Source of the DNA: Turnera subulata
Lineage: Eukaryota > Streptophyta > Magnoliopsida > Malpighiales > Passifloraceae
Assembly (NCBI GenBank): GCA_028386065.3
Contig: JAKUCV010006706.1
Location: 246,538 to 310,537 of the forward strand
Reading direction: 5' to 3'
Length of the DNA: 64,000 nucleotides
Shown here: positions 9,609 through 20,803 of the stretch, one piece after another
How the letters are laid out: each line of letters starts with the position of its first letter
Position numbering within the stretch: position 1 is the first letter of the stretch
The notes under the pieces: generated by a model
Databases searched by the model: none
What the model saw: the letters and a program-made list of their open reading frames with translations, nothing else
What the model was told of the DNA's origin: nothing
Translations under genes and position numbers: made by a program

Positions 9609-11930
9609 GGGTTAAGCACCTTTTACGTACCTCAAGTTTCTCATTTGTCCCGTTTGTGTACCTCAGAGTTTTTGTGTCCCCTTTATGTACCCCGAATTTC
9701 AATTTTTGTCCCTTTTGTGTACCTCGGGCAGCCTGGATGATGACGTGGCCATCTACCCGGGTCTAATTGACACGTGTTGCATTTCTATAGGAGCTACGTG
9801 GGAAAAACGGTGGGACCCACCATTTTACCACAATTTCTAAAATTAAGGAAATTATTTTTCTATGTTTTTATTCATATATCATTTGGTTGACCCAATTTTT
9901 ATTCTGGTTCGCCCAATTCTATTTTAAATTAAAACTCATTGTGCCACTATAATACTCTATTCCCTTTGAGGTTGGTTGGGCCTCCACCCGAAATCAATTC
10001 CCCCATACTAGGGCTGTAAATGAACCGAGCCGAGTTGAGCTTTTGATGGCTCAGGCTCGGCTCGTGAAAATTTAATCAAGCTCAGGCTCGGCTCGTGTTC
10101 GTCTCGAGCCTAGATATTAAGCTCAAGCTTGGCTCGTTACGATTTTGGTAGGCTCAGGCTCGTCTCAAGCTCGGCTCGTTTAGTAGGCCTTATTGAGCTA
10201 CAAAACGAGCCAATAATTACAAGTTAAGATCGTAAAAAAATAAATTTTTTAATTAGCCGCTTCTATCAAGTAACTATTATATTATATAAAATATAAAATT
10301 ATTAGTTTAATAGTTATTACCTAGTTAAGTTATATATAACTAAACTGTTATATTATATAAAATTATTACATCTTAATTAATAAATTTAAAGTTTTTGAAC
10401 AAAGTAGTAGTCTTAGTTTGTTGGTTATTACCTAATTAAGTTATTTTATCCCAAGGTTCAATCTAATTGAATGTAATTTATAAGCTTATTTTCTAAAAAA
10501 ATATAACTTATGAATCCCTCACAAGCTAGTTATTGAGTCTAAACAAGTCGAGCTCACGAGCCTTTAAACGAGAACCTAAATGAGCTAAGTTCACGAGCTA
10601 ACGAGTCGAGTTTCAGCAAGCTCGGGCTTGACTCATTTAGTTTCGAGTTTTTTACAGGCAAGCTCAGGCTCGGCTTATTTCCTTAACAAGCTAGGCTCGA
10701 ACGAGCTATTATCGAGCTGAGCCCCGAGCCGCTCGCGAACGGCTCGGCTCATTTGCAGCCCTACCCCAAACCATTGTTTTTATAGAAACGATAAGATATT
10801 TATTGATAATGAAAGCAGTTACAAAACAACTCACCAAACCATGACTGATATACAATTCAAACTTCAATTAGTGAATCTGATATCAGATAAAAAAAAATAA
10901 CGCATCAGACAAGTGATATGGAAGATCAGGCTGCTGCTCTCCAATTTTCTCGCCACAACCCCAGAATTGACACTTGCCGAATTGAAATTGCTGCCCCATG
11001 TCCTATTCATAGGCAACCGATGAGAGCAACTCTTTCCTTATTCTTCTCTCCTATCTCGTAGCCATCAGTTCCCTTCTCCACCCTCTCTCAATTCTTCTCT
11101 CACCTTTATTGTTAACCGAGTTGCCACCTACCCACCATGCCACCTCACACCACCACAATTAGGTCGTTGTGTGGGTATGCTCTGTCGCCCACAGCCTCTT
11201 CGTTCTCGTTTATTTTCTTCCTAATACCCTCTGTCCATTTGTACAGATGGTGGTTTGATGTTTTCGATTGTGGTGTCCATAACTTTAATTTATTGGCACT
11301 GGATCTAATCAATGGGTATTTTGGTTGTATGTGGTGGCGAATTCTTGTGGCGTGTTGAGATTTGTTAGTTCTGAGTTGATGATTTTGACACGGTTGAGAA
11401 TAGATAGGGGCAAATTCAAACGAGTGGTTATGTGGTGGTGATGGTGGAGGAGGAGGAGGTGGAGGCGCTTAGGTTTATGAGTGACGATGAGTGTTTTATT
11501 TTCTTTTTTTTTTTAATGAGAAAATCAATTTGGCTGTCTGTGATGGACGTTTTTCTTATGAAAGTGGGAAGGGGAAAGTAAAAATCTATTCCATATGAGT
11601 TTTAATTGAAATGGAATTGGTAGAGCCAGGACGAAAATTGGGTCAACCAGCCGATATATGAATTAAAAAATAGAAAAATAATTTCCTTAATTTTAAAAAT
11701 AAAAAATTTTGGTAAAATGGTGGGTCCCACCGTTTTCCCACGTAGCTCCTATAGAAATGCGACACGTGTCAATCAGACCCGGGCAGATGGCCACGTCATC
11801 ACCCGGGCCGCCCGAGGTACACAAAAGGGACAAAAATTGAAACTCAGTATACATAAAGGGGACACAAAAACTCAGAGGTACACAAACGGGACAAATGAGA
11901 ACCTCGAGGTACGTAAAAGGTGCTTAACCC
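9609..11930. mobile_element. Mutator-like (MULE) element, 2.3 kb
   Basis: The element starts GGGTTAAGCACCTTTTACG and ends with its inverse CGTAAAAGGTGCTTAACCC. The inverted repeats run for roughly 280 bp and include TTCTATAGGAGCTACGTGGG and its complement near 11746. ATACTTCAAT flanks both sides (9599-9608 and 11931-11940), a 10-bp direct repeat that fits the 9-10 bp MULE range. A hAT MITE is nested at 10009-10763. The remaining interior (10772-11640) has no transposase; small frames such as 11137-11358 have no recognised domain and could be captured host DNA. Confidence 0.88.
10009..10763. mobile_element. hAT-type MITE nested in the MULE
   Basis: A 755-bp element with termini TAGGGCTGTAAATGA and TCATTTGCAGCCCTA. 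It is flanked by CCCCATAC (10001-10008) and CCCCAAAC (10764-10771), an 8-bp TSD with one mismatch. Both ends are packed with GGCTCGGCTCG-like words, and the centre is very AT-rich. No coding capacity. It must have inserted after the MULE arrived. Confidence 0.85.
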
Positions 11931-12636
11931 ATACTTCAATATCAATCCCAGAGGTGTAAAGTGGGAGAGGTTCCTTCTGCTCACTCACTCCATCTTTTTC
12001 TCGCTGTTGCATACTTGTACATATGGATTTGTTTGGGTCATGGAATTACGGATACACAGTCATTCTTCAGGTAGTCATAAAACAAAATGTTTTAGACTTT
12101 GAGACTCATTTCATCAACTCGACCAGTGCGAATTAAAAAGAAAAGGAGACAATAGCATGTCTATTAATTAAGCACACTACTGCCGTTATTTGCTTGGAAA
12201 TGATTGGCTGACACAAAACATCATCATTTCTATGATCAACAAGAATGTGTGATCAAGTACATGGTTTGACAAATGACAAGACTCAACCTAGAGTTGAAAG
12301 TTATGCTGGCATGGGTGAATGGGTGCATGGGTGACAAATTCCTTAATCCTAATTAGCGTAACTCTTTCTTTGCGGGAGTTGATGTGGTGGCAATAATCTC
12401 TCTCGGCAGATTATGGCGGCAACTTTGCATGGCCGTGGTCTATCATCTTTTGCATGGCAACCTGGCTTATCTAGAAGGATAGAAACATGTCGGTTTTCGA
12501 TCCGGGTGGCTCAGACGACGTTTCTTCCAAACTTGGCAATCAAATCGCCCATTACGCGTATTTATTCTGGAGTGAGACTTCCCAAGCCTCCAAACTAGGC
12601 GTTTCTAACTCCACTATTACCGCCTAACCAAGGAGC

Positions 12637-12790
12637 AGTGGCAGATCCAGGGGGCAAGCAGGGGCCCAGGCCCCCCCTAAGATCCATTTAATTACAAATA
12701 TGGTAATAAAATGATACGAGATGTAATCTAGTCCAGCGGTAAGTTGTATATATCAGTACGCTTGCGACCCAGGTTTGAGTACTGTTTGGC
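12637..12790 (+). repeat. GC-rich head plus tRNA-like box A/B repeat, second copy
   Basis: The repeat begins AGTGGCAGATCCAGGGGG, then GGGCCCAGGCCCCCCCTAAG. About 75 bp later comes a tRNA-like pair: box A TAGTCCAGCGG (about 12729) and box B GGTTTGAGTAC (about 12771), spaced as in a Pol III promoter. It splits the LINE reading frame between linker and RNase H. It has the same arrangement as the copy at 2372-2515. Possibly a SINE; the exact ends are unclear. Confidence 0.45.
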
Positions 12791-12811
12791 GCATTTTCTT
12801 ATTGTCCCTCA

Positions 12812-13215
12812 ATGGGTCATTCCAGTTCAGGGGGTGTTATTCGCAATTCGGACGGAAGAAGGATCCAAGGTTTTACTCACCGACTTCATCATTGTGGACC
12901 ATTCATGGCGGAGCTATGGGCTGCGTACGATGTTCTGACGATAGCTGCAAGCTTGGGCCTAACCGTTGTTGAAGTCGAGGTTGATAATTCCAAAGTCCTT
13001 GACCTCATCTCCAGGAAGAAACACAACCGTCTTCCTCTCATGGACTGTATTAGACACATTACCCAACAATCATGGGCGGTATTCTTCAAGCATGTATTTC
13101 ATGAATGTAACTTAATTTGTAGCAGATAGCTTAGCTAAGAGAGCTCTTACTATGGAGGAAGGCTTCCATGCCTATGATATCCCCTCCCAATTTTTGTATG
13201 TAGCAACTCGTGGCT
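12812..13215 (+). pseudogene. LINE RNase H domain fragment
   Basis: The frame reads GHSSSGGVIRNSDGRRIQGF, then FMAELWAAYDVL and VEVEVDNSKVLDLI, matching the RVT_3 type RNase H at the C terminus of plant LINE ORF2. The catalytic Glu of MAELWA and the Asp of VEVDNS are visible. A frame change near 13120 precedes the final SLAKRAL helix. A TGA at about 13215 ends the region. Non-functional fragment. Confidence 0.75.
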
Positions 13216-13287
13216 GATGCCACGGGTGCCAAAGTTCCCCTGCAACTTTTTGATTTAATCTAATAAAAGCACTTATGCACAAAAAAA

Positions 13288-14960
13288 GTTATGCTGGGAT
13301 GCCCAGTAGTTATTAATATTATAATAGATATATTTGCTGGTGCTGAGAGGGCGGATATAGTTGCTGCTGTTGAGGGGCCTGGGCCCATGGAACAACATAA
13401 CTGCTCTAAGGTAGTTGCCCATGGATATTCGACAAAAAAAAAGTTCGATCAAAGGCAGAAAAAAAGAAAGAGAATAAACCTTAGGGTTGTTGATGCTAAG
13501 TAGATGTAGAGTGGGCAATGGGCAAACAAACCTTGTAAGGCAGTGGGATGTCTTACCAGTTGGGAAGGAAGCACCGACACTGTCCGGTAAGCCGTCGCAG
13601 GTGGGTGGCGATGATGTCTTTGCCGGTGGTTGGTTGACGACGAGGAGAGGAGAGGGAGGAGAGGAGAGGGAACACGATTTGAGGAATTAGGGATTTCGGA
13701 AGAATAAGAGCTGTCAATTATGTGTTTAATTTTTTTCTTCAATCTTAACAGAGAGTTTGTTAACGTTTGTCTCGTTAACAATTTATCTGTTATGAGTTAG
13801 GGGTTTCTTTTTAATTTTAAAGAAGTACAAAGATCTAATAAAAAATAATAATTATTTATTAAATATATTTTTCTGATTTTTCATGGTGGAAAAAAAAAGT
13901 GTCACGTGGCTCTATCAGGACGTGACACGTGGGGTATGTATCGGTGCATACCCATCAAGGGGCAGCACCGAATCATTCACCTAACTAACATTAGAGCAGG
14001 GTGGATGGTATATCTAACAATCTTTAAAACTTAGCGACAAAATGAATAGATATTTGTTAAAAATATTTTTTGATTTTCCAGGAGGAAAAAAATCATGCCA
14101 CATGGCCAAGCAACATGTGGGGGTACGTATGAATACATACCCATTAAGGGGCACCACCAAATAATTCACCTTGCTTGATAAATACTACTAATCAGTTGGT
14201 GCAATTTTTAGGCCTCGTATTATAAATTGGAATCCACCAAATTTATACTTTATCTACCTTACAAACTTTTTTGAGAGACATGTTTCCTGACTAAAAGGTC
14301 TCGTTCACATACCTTCGGAGGCTTATTTCGCATTTCTATTGTATTCTTCTTGCTCTAGTAATATTTTTTTTGTACATAACAAAAATTCCTGGTTCTATAG
14401 AAAAATAAAATTTTCCATACCATAATGCACAATGTCTCGTCTCAAGATCTTTATGTTAAAATGGCGTCGTTGATGTTAAAAAAAAAAAAAAAAACAAAGC
14501 GTCGTAAAATTTGAAACTGAGACATCCCTTCATGCAATTTGTGATTGTGGCGGTGTGGGGCTGCCGAGCAATGGAGCATTGGATGATGGAAGATATGGGC
14601 ATGGAGGAATATTTCAATTTTTGAAGAGGATGCAAACCAATAAGTAATTCTTTTTTTTTTTTTTGTCTTCCCAGCGTAACTAGGAAACAGTGACTAATCC
14701 ATTTACTCCGGGATGCTCCACTTAAGGATTAGAATTCCTTTCCATTTGCTGAATTTGTCAATTTATGGAGGTTGCAACCGTCACCTTAACGACCCCGCAA
14801 ATTGTTTTCTGCCATGGTAACAACTAAAGATGTTCTTCCCGAATACTGTTAAAGTCAAATGTATTCTTGTCAGGTCCATCTTTTCCGGTGTCTTAGGCGG
14901 AATCTATTATGCAAGAGTATTTGCCGTACTATATACAATACAAGCACATATATACTTTTG
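13288..14960. other. Intergenic, no gene recognised
   Basis: Apart from the pair of direct repeats listed separately, I see AT-rich sequence with A-runs (for example 14479-14495). A frame on the minus strand at 13449-13781 lacks any domain and is Ser/Pro/His-rich by composition only. Confidence 0.45.
13848..14172 (+). repeat. Two diverged direct repeats of about 135 bp
   Basis: 13848-13983 and about 14040-14172 share the order AATATATTTTT, GATTTT, GGTGGAAAAAAAA or GGAGGAAAAAAAT, CACGTGG or CACATGG, GCATACCCATCAAGGGGCA or ACATACCCATTAAGGGGCA, and end in ATCATTCACC or ATAATTCACC. The similarity is clear but strongly diverged. Origin unknown. Confidence 0.55.
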
Positions 14961-14975
14961 CAGCAGAACCATATG

Positions 14976-15370
14976 TTTTTTCTTTTTAGAACTGGAGCAA
15001 TTCATTGATGATTGAAACAGAGTGTTACATCATTAAGAGCAATAGTCTGGATGTAAGAGGGAAAATCATCAAGTAAGCATATATATAAAGGGAAGTCCTT
15101 GACACGCTGTGCTAGAGCATGAGCAGCACGGTTAGCTGAACGCTTCACATGCTGGAAGGTGATAGACCGAAGATTCTGGATTGCAGCAGGGAGTTCCAGA
15201 AGTATTAGTCCCACATAGGTATCCAAATCTTTGGGGTTGATGAATCGCCTGAATAACATTGAGGCAGCTGATTCAACATCCACCTCCATGAAACCCAGAG
15301 AGGAGGCAGTTGTAATGCCGAACAGGATAGCTTGAGCTTCCCCTACTTCAACAGAAGAAAGTATTTGATG
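14976..15370 (-). mobile_element. 5'-truncated LINE tail with RNase H, minus strand
   Basis: Read on the minus strand, it codes for the end of a LINE RNase H domain: VGEAQAILFGITTASSLGF, MEVDVESAASMLFR, then FQHVKRSANRAAHALAQRV, ending at a stop at 15002. The last Asp/His-type helix (SANRAAHALA) is intact. A short A-rich tail lies at 14976-14986 on the plus strand as T's. CAGCAGA occurs near both ends (14961 and 15372), suggesting an imperfect TSD. Only the final few hundred bases of ORF2 were inserted. Confidence 0.7.
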
Positions 15371-15379
15371 GCAGCAGAC

Positions 15380-16880
15380 AATTTATATGGTATAGAAAAA
15401 GTCTTATATCAATTTCATTCACTGTTGGTTGATATATGACCTTAGTATTTGATCAAAATCAAAATGACGCCAATAGACCATAGAACATATGATCAAAATC
15501 AAATTTTAAAAACTAATTGTGCAATTAATACTATTTTAGCTTCTTCTTAATATTCTGATGAGATTCAAATTATAAATTCGAAGACTACAAGCAACTCTAA
15601 TTTATCTGTTCTAGTTGTGGTGAAAGTGAAAATCAAATTGAAACCAAACAAATATACAACTTACACTAGGAAATAATTTATCAAGATGGCAAATATGGTA
15701 TACCCTGATGAGAATAGTTTGTATATTCGAGTTATATGGCTTTAGAAAGCATCTCCTTTACGAAATGCATATTAAAATTATAAGACCTGTATCGGTAGTG
15801 GAAGGGATTTGGATCGATTACAAGTCAATATTTTTACGTTTACTTTGCTGAACATCCCTCAACCTAGTCAGCTTGTGGAGTTGTACAATTAATTATAGCA
15901 ATTGCAGGTTACAGGTTGCGCAGGGCCCAGTACCAAAATTTTTTTACGTAGAGGTGGCATGAAAAGAACACCTCAATTATTATAAAAACAAATGAACAAA
16001 GAAATAATAAACAAATTTTAATTCTTCCAAATTTTCTTTCATTATTTGCGTGTGTCAGTTCCACCGATTGTGGTTTTGCTGATTAATGGATAAGAGTTAA
16101 TGCTTCAATGCATACACTTGTTACTGGAAGGTAGAAAGAAATTTTAATTAGAGTTTTTTTTTTTTTTTTTAATGAAGAAGAAACTTTATAGTTTAAGGAG
16201 ACAGTTTTATTTTTGAGCTCAATGAGATATTTGAGTTTGACGGAAATAACTCGGTTAATACTAACAATCAATATTAAACCCGGATCGAAGCGGGGAGGTT
16301 GATCCAATCGGGCCACCCAGCCGCAAATTTTACATTGCTAATAATCTTACACTTTATAGCAAATCTACATTAATAAAGTTGATTTTTATTAAAAAACAAT
16401 TACTGTACTGTTCGATTTTGAATATATTTATTATACAAAAATACAGTGCAATGTATTCAATTTTTTTGGACGTTAATGTATCTAATATTAAAGTTTAATA
16501 TTTCTTTTCCAACGGGAGAGGAGGTAAACACGTAACGTTGGAGAAGTTTATAATTATATGTTTTTTCTCGGCTCTATGTACAACATGATTATGGTCTTAC
16601 CTAAAACTAAATTAACATCAAATGGCTGGAAATTAAGGCTAAAAATTTGGACGTCAAATAGCATTAAGCTCAGTTTGTTTATAGCTCATGGATCAGTGTG
16701 GAATAGTTGTTGTACATATTATACACATCGTCAAAAAGTAAGCAATTGTGTCCTCATATAGAACAACCCCACTCTCATATATACAACTAATATCGATGAG
16801 CTAAGTTTAAAGTTAAACATTTCATCAAAAAAAAAAGTTTGAAGTTAAACAAAATTTAGAGCTACCCAAGTTGGTTTAGT
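15380..16880. other. Intergenic, AT-rich; one SINE candidate inside
   Basis: No protein domain is visible. The only structured part is the SINE-like segment at 16151-16322. Confidence 0.45.
16151..16322 (-). mobile_element. Candidate SINE with poly(A), minus strand
   Basis: Read on the minus strand, a head with TGGCCCGATTGG (box A like) is followed about 20 bp later by CTTCGATCCGGG (box B like). The body is about 130 bp and ends in an A17-18 tract at 16154-16171. AAATTTTA occurs on both sides (about 16139 and 16325) and may be an 8-bp TSD. The A-B spacing is shorter than usual, so this is tentative. Confidence 0.4.
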
Positions 16881-16911
16881 TTGCTCTTTGATATGATCAG
16901 CGGCATTCACA

Positions 16912-17708
16912 TTAATCCGACCACTCGTCATCACCAGACTCCAAGCTACGAATCCTGCAAACTGCTGATATCTGGAAGAATATCAAACAAGACATCCCAA
17001 TTAATTCAAGAACAATATAACTTTTTTGAAATATGCAGCAGCATATATCTATATGCATCTCTAAAGTAAAACCAGCAAAATAATTAACAGTACTAATTAA
17101 AAATTTATATTGTCTCTAACCTTGAATGTTTGGTCATTGCCATCATCAGCTGCTGATGTTTCTTCAGGGAGCCTAAACTCGTCTACAACCCAGTTAGTTT
17201 TGGTTCCATCAGGACAACAGAATACCAATCTTCGTACAAAGCCAATAAGTAATTGGTCCTTGTCATGAATCTCTCCTTCACCTTTCACTTCATAATAGCC
17301 GCCATCAGTACTGGTCTTGATCATAACATCATTGTTTCCAGCGGAAGTTGTAAAGAAAAACCACTCCTTGCTTTTTCCATACGGTACCTCATCTGCATGT
17401 ATATACATTGGCAACCATAATATATGATAAGGTTATTTAAATCGAATAATTATATGGGGCATATAAAGTTGCAAAAATAATATATACACTATACCTTTGC
17501 AAAGCTCTCCAGGACTGTGAGAGTAAAAATCAGCTGTGGGGATTATGTCGGGAATTTCTTCTCCATTGATCTTCCCCTTCAAATAATAAGACAAGATTTC
17601 TGCTTCAGTAGGAGTAAACTTATATCCTGACGGGACAAGCACCTCTACTCCGCTACTCATTGTAACGGTAAAACCCGCGGCACTCATTATAAAAGTAGAA
17701 TCCATCAT
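16912..17708 (-). CDS. Short NAC-domain transcription factor (NAC gene 1), three exons
   Basis: Likely plant-specific NAC DNA-binding protein of 181 residues. Exons on the minus strand are 17708-17495, 17392-17121 and 16971-16912; introns start GT and end AG, with phases 1 and 0. NAC subdomains are visible in order: A (SGYKFTPTEAEILSYYLKGK), B (IPDIIPTADFYSHSPGEL), C (KEWFFFTTSAGNN and a Gly-Tyr-Tyr-Glu-Val core), D (RLVFCCPDGTKTNWVVDEFR) and a final AVCRIR. The protein ends about 10 acidic residues later, so it is nearly all NAC domain without the usual long activation tail. Met17 (17660) aligns with the start of NAC gene 2 and may be the true start. Nuclear location is inferred. It is divergent: the typical subdomain C residues are only partly kept. 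Confidence 0.85.
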
Positions 17709-17792
17709 TGCTGAAACGAGCTAGATACTGATCAAGTTTTGACAACGTAAGACTGGTTATTATGGTGTTGAAACACAGAGGTTGGTGTTTGT

Positions 17793-17800
17793 ATTTATAT
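17793..17800 (-). promoter_or_regulatory. TATA box of NAC gene 1
   Basis: ATATAAATAC on the minus strand, about 85 bp before the first ATG at 17708, leaving a 5' leader of roughly 50-60 bases. Position and sequence fit a plant core promoter. Confidence 0.5.
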
Positions 17801-17838
17801 TCGCTGAGAACCATTGCCGGTGCGGTGGTGTAAGTTGG

Positions 17839-18230
17839 TCAAAATCCTAATTCCGTGGGGTGCGTACAGGTGGTAGGAGACGGGCCAAGATAGGACAAAT
17901 AGGAACCTGAAAACAGGAAAAAAAAAAAAAAAAAAAGATTGCGAGACAATTTGGACAAGGACTGCTGGTTTTTCGCTTTATATATAGATTTGCGGCTGAA
18001 ATAGTATCTTCTCAAAGAATTAAATTCTGTGACAACGTTTACCAAGACAACAAATTAATAAAAAGGGTTCCATTTGAATACTTTTCCGTAATTACTTTTA
18101 TTAAGATCATAACTCTTCATTAACGAAAAAAGAATCATATATTAATTATACTGGATATCTTTTTTTTTTCAGTACCTATCAGAGTATACCACGGATCTAA
18201 CTGTATTAATAATTTGTTTCAAATTCATCC
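17839..18230. other. Upstream flank of NAC gene 1, no gene
   Basis: AT-rich region with an A18 run at about 17920-17937. Nothing coding is seen. Confidence 0.4.
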
Positions 18231-18233
18231 AGT

Positions 18234-19046
18234 TTGAGATGGCATCCTATGTGTTTAAATAATAAATTTATAATTAAATGCTGATTAGATATATCAATTA
18301 ATTATTAGAAGATAAAAAAGAAAAACTTAATATCTCTTTCACAATTGTTCCTCCCTCCGGCACTTTCTTTCTTCCTCCCCTTGCTGAAAAAAAAAAAAAA
18401 AACTCACCCTAACATGAAGGAGAAACAACCTTTTTCTTTCCTTAATCTAAAATTTTTAAAATTGAAAGGAGGAGATCCGGTTGTTATAGAGATGAGCCAA
18501 TCAACTGAAATTTTCTCAACAGTAAGCACTCAAACCTGATATTTTAATTCCAAAATCTGATCTGATCAATTAAAATATTTTGTCTTCTTATGCTCACAAT
18601 ATTCTACAATCACCTTCATTTATTTATCATCAATTAATGGATGTTTTCAGTCTACCTCTATTACAAACTCAATGAATATATTTGAAATTTGGAAAAGAGA
18701 GAACAAAAGAAATAATCAAAGAGAGGAAGACCATAGAAAGGAAATCTATGAGACTGGACTCCTAAAACAAGAAATAAATGGTTTTTCCTGTACAACAACA
18801 ATCGATCTCCTTTCTTTATTCTTTGAAAATTTTTGGACAAGGGAAGGAAAAGATGAATGTAGATTGAAAAAATTTTGATTTTGTTTTTTCTTCCTGAAAC
18901 AAGTGTTGCCGGCCATGGGAGGAACTGAAAAAGTAATTCAGTAAGAGATATTGGGTTTTTCTTTTTTATCTTCTAATAATAAATTGATATATCTAATCAG
19001 TATTTAATTATAAATTTATTATTTAAACACATAAGATGCCACCTCA
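18234..19046. mobile_element. Non-autonomous DNA element with about 95-bp terminal inverted repeats
   Basis: The left end TGAGATGGCATCCTATGTG is mirrored by TGAGGTGGCATCTTATGTG at the right end. The inverted match continues through TTTAAATAATAAATTTATAA and AGAAGATAAAAAAGAAAAAC, about 95 bp at high identity. The interior (about 620 bp) has small open frames without domains. I could not find a clean TSD next to the repeats, so superfamily assignment (perhaps MULE-like) is open. Confidence 0.65.
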
Positions 19047-19985
19047 CCCCTCAAATTTTCAGGTTGTATGTGGTGGCAAATAGCATTATTGTTTTTAAAA
19101 TTATTGTTGGCAATATTATCTATATGCTTTGCAACAATAAAAATACATAGACTTAAGTGATAAGAGATTTGGTTTCATGAGGTCTCCCTATATGCAGAAA
19201 ATTCTCATTGGGAGACTTACCCAACCCGCATAATTAGGTGTGCGGCCCGAGTCGAGTCCAGATTAATCAGGTCAAAGCTCCGAATACCGCCAGAAAAAAA
19301 TACATGGACCCTGGTGTTTGTGAAAAATATGATAGGCTTTATCACCACAAGTCCACAACTAATACAAATACAATAGTAGGTGAACTTATTATCCTTGCAT
19401 ATTTATTTTCTTAATATAGTTTTCCTCGTAAATTTTCATTTCAATATTTCCGTAGCTTATTCGTGTACTAACCTGCACATTTATCGATTAGATACATGAA
19501 AATATTTTAAAGCCAATAGCCTTTCGCTTATTTAGGACGAAGTCAATAGGTTTCCTTATTTAGTTTTATTATAGACTTGAAATTTTGATTATATATTAGT
19601 ATGAGATAATTCCACATTTTTTCAGTAATTTACATATCAACTTTTTTTGAGAAAAAATTACACATCAACTTAGTTTCACATCAGTTTGGCCAATTGCTTC
19701 CAACATATGGATTGATTATTATTTTGTACTAATATTTTTATTACTTTATAAGGTTTGTAAAAATAATTAAAAGTCATTTGGCTTTTAGTTTTACAGTATG
19801 AAGTAATTAGTTATCCTACTTGGTTCAAAATATATGATATTTTTGAAAGTATGCTTTGCAGGCAAGTGGACCGTATGAAAAGGAACTTTTGATTAGATAT
19901 TATTAAGGGGTAGTTCATCAATAGTTTGGTAAATTGCATTGCAACATTTACTTAATTAGTTGGCTTATTTTTTCTATCTGTAAAT
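19047..19985. other. Intergenic, no gene recognised
   Basis: AT-rich, no coding potential seen, no clear repeats. Confidence 0.45.
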
Positions 19986-19986
19986 G

Positions 19987-20520
19987 TAATTTTTATACAA
20001 GGAAATATAATTTATTTTATATTTCCACATAAGTTAATTAGTAACTTCTATAAATATTTCCTTGGGCTGGATATATATTAATTGTATATTTCTACAATAT
20101 TAGGCACAATTTTTATACAAGGAAATATAATTTATTTTATGTTTCCACATGAGTCTGTAACTTCTATAAATATTTCCTTGGGCTAGATATGTGCTAGTTG
20201 TATATTCCTGCAATAGACACAAAGATAAGCTTATTATTCAAATAAAGAAAAAAGATAAGCTTTATCACTATGTATGTGCAATTTTTATACAAGGAAATAT
20301 ACGTTATTTTATATTTCCAAATAAGCCAGTAACTTCTATAAATATTTTTTTTGGGCTAGATATATGTACTAATTGTATATTCCTGGCACATACAAATAAG
20401 CCTATTATTACCATGTGCAATCTTTATACAAGGAAATGCATTTTATTTTATATTTCCACATAAGTCAGTAACTTCTATAGATATTTCCTTGGCTTAGATA
20501 TGTGCTAATTATATATTCCT
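19987..20520 (+). repeat. Four imperfect tandem units upstream of the expansin gene
   Basis: Units begin near 19987, 20107, 20278 and 20418. Each has TTTATACAAGGAAATATA, then TTATTTTATATTTCCACATA, AACTTCTATAAATATTTCC and TTGGGCTAGATAT. Spacing is about 120, 171 and 140 bp because units 2 and 3 contain extra AAGATAAGCTTT sequence. They end about 280 bp before the expansin start codon, so they lie in its promoter region. Confidence 0.75.
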
Positions 20521-20722
20521 GCATTAGGTACCCAAAAATAACTCCTTTCAATATGGCTTTTTTAATTGTATATTCAGCATTACGTACATAGAAACTATAT
20601 CTCCATATTTTTCCTAAAATATTTGCTTATTAATGTATACCAATCTATACATTTATCCACGTGAACATATAATTAAATAATTCAAATAGACATCTTTCCT
20701 TATTTACTCTTCGACATTTGAC

Positions 20723-20730
20723 TATATATA
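20723..20730 (+). promoter_or_regulatory. TATA box of the expansin gene
   Basis: TATATATA lies 74-81 bp before the ATG at 20804. This leaves a leader of about 50 bases, as expected for a plant core promoter. Confidence 0.55.
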
Positions 20731-20803
20731 TGGAACACGGGTTACACTATTTTCCATTCCAAGTTTTAGTGAGTGCAAGAATACATCTTTTCTATTCTTA
20801 GTC

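Larger units (their letters stand above)
12310..13287 (+). mobile_element. 5'-truncated LINE, last 1 kb of ORF2
   Basis: (A)AAGTTATGCTGG occurs at 12297-12309 and again directly after the short A tail at 13281-13287, giving an 11-13 bp TSD. The interior codes for the linker after zf-RVT (LWRQLCMAVVYHL in one frame near 12405) and the RNase H domain. It is interrupted at about 12620-12800 by the tRNA-like repeat. A typical 5'-truncated LINE insertion. Confidence 0.72.

Noticed and set aside
12729..12781. tRNA gene
   Set aside because: Same reason: A and B boxes without acceptor or anticodon stems.
19987..20520. CRISPR-like array
   Set aside because: Units of 120-170 bp without short spacers, in a plant genome; ordinary tandem repeat.
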